DNA of 64,000 bases from Oryzias latipes (taxonomy: Eukaryota; Chordata; Actinopteri; Beloniformes; Adrianichthyidae): the NCBI RefSeq assembly GCF_002234675.1, contig NC_019870.2:2872985-2936984 (forward strand), in the 5' to 3' direction. Numbering within the stretch: position 1 is the stretch's first letter; the number at the start of each line of letters is the position of its first letter. Positions 63,354 to 64,000 of the stretch are shown here, in pieces. The translations under genes and the position numbers were made by a program. The notes under the pieces are model-generated. The model was given only the letters and a program-made list of their open reading frames with translations. It was not told where the DNA came from and made no database searches.

Positions 63354-64000
63354 CGTATTTTTTGGATTGTAAGTCACTCAGGTACGGAGCCCGTGTCCTG
63401 ACATTAAGATATAAAAATATATCTTGTTCCCACAGATTAATATCTTGTTCCCACAGGTTATTATGTCGTTCGCACGAAATACTATTCCGTTCCCACAAGA
63501 TACTATTCCGTTCCCACAAGATACTATTGCGTTCCCTTAAAATACTATTCCGTTCCCTCGAAATGATTAACTCGTGCGAACGCAATAATTATGTCGTTCG
63601 AACGCAATAATTAATCCGTTCGAACGCAATAATTATTCACGGCATAAGTCATTCACGCGGATATGCTCTCTGTACGCCGGCAAAAGCCGCTTTCAGCGGT
63701 AACTTCCGTGTCTCTGTGACCCATATTCGTTCAAAAAAGGAACATGAAAAACAAAAATGATCACTTTATTACCGTCTCAATGAATATAAGAAAAATATCA
63801 AAAGATTTATGATAACTAGGCTGCTTTGTCATACGATAGCTCCTGCTAGGCTACTACTAGCTCCGCCGCAGAGCTCTCTGATCATATATGCCGGCATTTG
63901 GGCAACTGGCTGGTCTTGTCAGACAGCTGATATTGTAGTTTAGGGTCGAATAGGAATAATAATATTCAGGACTTGTCTTTTATTAACTTTAGCAGTCAGT
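63354..64000. repeat. repeat-derived segment with 21-bp tandem units
   Basis: It begins CCGTATTTTTTGGATTGTAAG, a phrase typical of fish transposon ends, and contains about nine units of 21-22 bp with the core GTTCCCACAAGATACTATTCC (63427-63640). Later units change to GTTCGAACGCAATAATTA. No coding gene is seen. It lies in the adamts6 intron after the exon ending at 63106. Confidence 0.55.

Noticed and set aside
63268-63610. Repetitive peptide frame (RERNSIL-type) on the minus strand and its plus-strand shadow
   Set aside because: It arises from 21-bp tandem DNA repeats; both strands stay open for the same reason and nothing else supports coding.

Overview
This is a gene-bearing, repeat-rich stretch of a vertebrate nuclear genome. 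The spliced genes match vertebrate orthologues almost residue for residue: introns are GT-AG with one GC-AG, and a 406-residue COP9 subunit reads through ten exons. The mobile elements (L2, L1-like, R4/Rex6-like, Tc1, hAT and piggyBac MITEs, tRNA-derived SINEs) are the mix seen in teleost fish. A ray-finned fish, possibly medaka-like (Oryzias), is the best fit; the species is inference.

Layout. (1) 982-12.8 kb, minus strand: lin54, the CHR-binding subunit of the DREAM/MuvB cell-cycle complex. Twelve exons with coding sequence are readable; the last coding exon(s) lie off the left edge. (2) 14241-19030, plus strand: complete cops4, head-to-head with lin54. (3) 19.4-29.0 kb, minus strand: two nearly identical copies of a compact plac8-family gene, each with its own TATA box, separated by 2.4 kb of Tc1 and R4-type LINE debris. 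(4) about 29.3-36.7 kb, minus strand: an L1-clade retrotransposon with apparently intact ORF1 and ORF2 and an unusual 2-kb GC-skewed tail. (5) 36.7-44.5 kb: intergenic repeats, including a truncated Tc1, a tRNA-derived SINE and several copies of an unnamed dispersed element. (6) 44.9-63.1 kb, plus strand: the 5' half of adamts6 (eight coding exons, ending inside the zinc-binding motif); the rest lies off the right edge.

The genes are ordinary single-copy vertebrate genes except plac8. lin54, cops4 and plac8 are also neighbours on human chromosome 4q21, so this is a conserved block; adamts6 is elsewhere in human, so its neighbourhood here reflects a fish-lineage rearrangement (established knowledge plus inference).

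The most interesting items are: a dispersed element family ('F1' here, ten copies or fragments) in which five copies keep the same start-codon peptide; the recent plac8 duplication cut almost exactly at promoter and poly(A) edges; a possibly active LINE; a GC-AG intron next to an in-frame 156-nt extra exon in lin54; a CDE/CHR-like site at the probable lin54 promoter, which would be a binding site for its own product; and a 32-bp minisatellite that arose inside LINE coding sequence. I found no evidence for a wholly new multi-gene system.
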